Below, piece after piece: positions 61,918-64,000 of a stretch of 64,000 nucleotides of DNA. The translations under genes were made by a program, and so were the position numbers. The notes beneath the pieces are model-generated. The model did not search any database. It was not told where the DNA came from and saw nothing but the letters and a program-made list of their open reading frames with translations. Source of the stretch: Glycine soja (lineage: Eukaryota > Streptophyta > Magnoliopsida > Fabales > Fabaceae); NCBI RefSeq assembly GCF_004193775.1, contig NC_041006.1, positions 21,450,240 through 21,514,239 of the forward strand, written 5' to 3'. Positions within the stretch are counted from its first letter, which is position 1; each line of letters starts with the position of its first letter.

Positions 61918-62092
61918 ACCTTTACGGTTTTAAAAGCTCTATAGTTGGGCCTAGGCTTTAGAGTTTTTCCTTTTGTTAAGGCTTTGTGTCTTTTGTTTTT
62001 GAATTTATAATACAAGGATCTTTCTTCATCTGTTCCTGGTCTCTACCCATTCTCATTCATTTGCATGTTTACTTCTTTTTCTGAAACGGCAG
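61914..62092 (+). other. Predicted 179-bp intron between gag-pro and pol
   Basis: A donor GTAAAC at 61914 overlaps the last gag-pro codon. An acceptor with a T-rich tract (acttctttttctg) ends in gcag at 62092. The interval is T-rich and contains the gag-pro stop and an in-frame stop (TGA, 62082-62084) that blocks the pol frame. Phase agrees: exon 1 ends with two bases of a codon, and exon 2 starts with the third base of a codon in the pol frame, which reads openly and acidically (SDDEFPEG) from 62094. An intron at this position is known from Ogre elements. The splice itself is not shown by DNA alone. Confidence 0.72.
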
Positions 62093-64000
62093 ATCCGATG
62101 ACGAGTTCCCCGAAGGTACTAATACCTGGGACCCGTCTATCGACTTCGAGCAAGAAATGAATCAAACGGAAGATGAAGGAAATGAGGATGTGGGACTTCC
62201 CCCAGAACTAGAAAGAATGGTCGCCCATGAGGACCAAGAAATGGGGCCTCATCAAGAAGAAACAGAGCTAGTAGACTTAGGAATTGGCAGTGGAAAGAGG
62301 GAAGTAAAGATAGGTACAGGTATTACCGCACCTATCCGTGAAGAATTAATAATCCTGCTAAAAGACTACCAAGACATCTTTGCTTGGTCATACCAAGATA
62401 TGCCCGGTTTGAGTTCTGACATTGTACAGCACCGATTACCTCTAAATCCCGAGTGTTCCCCGGTAAAACAGAAACTGAGGAGGATGAAGCCCGAAACATC
62501 CTTGAAGATAAAAGAAGAAGTGAAGAAGCAATTTGACGCTGGATTTCTGGCCGTCGCTCGGTATCCAGAATGGGTTGCCAACATCGTACCAGTTCCTAAA
62601 AAAGATGGGAAAGTACGAATGTGTGTAGATTATCGGGACCTGAATCGGGCCCGTCCCAAGGACAATTTTCCTTTACCACACATCGATATCCTCGTAGATA
62701 ACACGGCCAATTTCGCTTTATTTTCCTTCATGGACGGTTTCTCTGGTTACAATCAGATAAAGATGGCGCCCGAGGATATGGAAAAGACTACTTTCGTCAC
62801 CCTGTGGGGAACGTTCTGTTACAAGGTGATGTCCTTTGGACTCAAGAATGCCGGGGCAACTTATCAACGGGCCATGGTAGCTTTGTTCCATGATATGATG
62901 CATCAAGAGATCGAGGTCTACGTGGACGACATAATTGCTAAATCTAAATCCGAGGAAGAACACCTTGTCAACCTGCGGAAATTGTTCGAAAGGCTTAAGA
63001 AATATCAATTAAGGTTGAACCCCGCTAAGTGTACCTTTGGGGTCAAATCAGGGAAGTTGCTTGGTTTCATTGTAAGCCAGAAAGGGATAGAGGTAGACCC
63101 CGAAAAAGTGAAGGCTATCCTTGAGATGCCAGAACCCCGTACAGAGAGGCAAGTCTGAGGTTTCCTGGGGCGCTTGAATTATATTGCCAGATTCATATCG
63201 CAGCTCACCGCCATTTGTGAGCCGTTGTTTAAACTCTTGCGCAAAAACCAAACTGATCGGTGGAATGAGGATTGCCAAGAGGCTTTTGGAAGGATCAAAA
63301 AGTGCCTAATGAATCCTCCCGTGCTTATGCCACCAGTACCTGGAAGGCCTCTCATTTTGTACATGACAATCTTGGACGAGTCAATGGGGTGTATGCTGGG
63401 GCAACATGACGAATCCGGGAAGAAAGAGCGCGCTGTTTACTACCTAAGTAAGAAGTTCACGACCTGTGAGATGAATTACTCCTTGCTCGAAAGAACGTGT
63501 TGTGCTTTAGTATGGGCATCCCATCGCCTAAGGCAGTACATGCTGAGCCATACTACCTGGTTGATATCCAAAATGGACCCGGTTAAGTACATCTTGAAAA
63601 GCCAGCTGTCACAGGACGAATCGCCCGGTGGCAAGTCTTGCTATCTGAGTTTGATATAGTCTACGTCACCCAAAAGGCGATAAAAGGAAGCGCTTTGGCA
63701 GATTATTTGGCTCAACAGCCTCTTAACGACTACCAGCCCATGCATCCGGAATTCCCGGATGAGGACATCATGGCCTTGTTCGAGGAAAAGTTGGACGAAG
63801 ATCGGGACAAATGGACTGTATGGTTTGACGGAGCGTCAAACATTCTAGGTCATGGCGTTGGGGCAGTGTTGGTCTCTCCGGACAATCAATGTGTACCTTT
63901 CACAGCCAGGCTAGGATTCGACTGCACCAACAACATGGCCGAATATGAAGCATGTGCCTAGCCGTCCAGGCAGCAATTGACTCCAATGTCAAACTACTCA
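62093..64000 (+). pseudogene. pol: Pol (reverse transcriptase, RNase H, second RNase H), broken, runs off window
   Basis: The first ATG is at 62157, but coding sequence reads in frame from the predicted acceptor at 62093. Reverse transcriptase motifs are in order: VDYRDLNRARPKDNFPLP (about 62620-62680), SFMDGFSGYNQIKMAP (about 62725), FGLKNAGATYQR (about 62835) and the catalytic YVDD at 62919-62930. A TGA at 63156-63158 stops the frame just after the thumb, where relatives are open. RNase H follows in the same frame (DESMGCMLGQ, YYLSKKF, NYSLLERTCCALVWA). Near 63593 the frame shifts by one base, and coding resumes in another frame, which carries a second RNase H-like domain (WFDGAS, NNMAEYEACA at about 63816-63958). 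A second one-base shift near 63959 moves the reading frame again. Integrase would lie beyond the window. This copy cannot make full-length Pol. Confidence 0.88.

Larger units (their letters stand above)
53679..64000 (+). mobile_element. Ogre-like Ty3/gypsy (Tat lineage) retrotransposon, plus strand, continues past window end
   Basis: The order from left is 5' LTR (53679-55348), primer binding site (55351-55369), leader, ORF1, gag-protease with G-patch, predicted intron, reverse transcriptase, RNase H and a second RNase H, where the window ends. Extra ORF1, intron and dual RNase H are known hallmarks of the Ogre/Tat lineage. Integrase and the 3' LTR are outside the window. The element inserted into satellite after gtcataac, and the possible target-site bases are ataac (53674-53678). 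ORF1 has a nonsense codon and pol has a stop and two frameshifts, so this copy is not autonomous. It is closely related to the 5' half of the left element. Confidence 0.92.

Noticed and set aside
1..64000. CENP-B-box-like motif or tRNA/rRNA genes
   Set aside because: No convincing 17-bp CENP-B box was seen in the monomers, and no tRNA cloverleaf or rRNA sequence was recognised by eye; only primer binding sites resemble tRNA ends.

Overview
This is plant nuclear heterochromatin. It is almost certainly from soybean (Glycine max) or a close relative, in a centromeric or pericentromeric region. Two long arrays of a ~92-bp satellite (1-19750 and 30630-53678) match, from memory, the soybean centromeric satellite known as SB92 or CentGm-1/CentGm-2. 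The monomer runs in the same orientation in both arrays. No host gene, tRNA, rRNA or CRISPR array was found. The only protein-coding material belongs to Ty3/gypsy LTR retrotransposons of the Tat/Ogre type.

Region by region. 1-19750: satellite array A, with multi-monomer duplications (blocks repeated at offsets of 4598, 3127, 2207, 1931, 644 and 184 bp). 19751-30629: a 10.9-kb non-satellite block on the minus strand. Its right part is a young Ogre-like 5' half: 5' LTR (28585-30629), primer binding site, leader and an intact ORF1 (25855-27720). Near 25721-25730 this joins the leader and decayed gag of a clearly different, older element. Further left lie an unrelated LTR-like remnant, a three-copy 129-bp repeat and a 24-bp minisatellite whose units form covarying hairpins. 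No pol and no 3' LTR are visible. 30630-53678: satellite array B, with a 47-monomer tandem duplication (4323 bp), a triplicated 11-monomer unit (1012 bp) and an 8-monomer duplication (735 bp). 53679-64000: a plus-strand Ogre-like element closely related to the left one. It carries 5' LTR, primer binding site, ORF1 with one nonsense codon, an open gag-protease frame with a G-patch, a predicted 179-bp intron, and reverse transcriptase/RNase H/second RNase H frames broken by one stop and two frameshifts. It runs off the window.

The two Ogre-like elements sit head to head, with their 5' LTRs facing each other across satellite array B, so their transcription runs outward. In the intact element plan, ORF1 is separate, and gag-protease would be joined to pol by splicing out the intron that contains the gag-pro stop codon. 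Neither copy looks autonomous. The left copy has an intact ORF1 but no pol. The right copy has an open gag-pro but broken ORF1 and pol.

The least ordinary observations are the chimeric left element, the covarying hairpin minisatellite, the TATA box inside a perfect inverted repeat in the LTR, and the nested higher-order structure of the satellite. I did not find a wholly new gene system.
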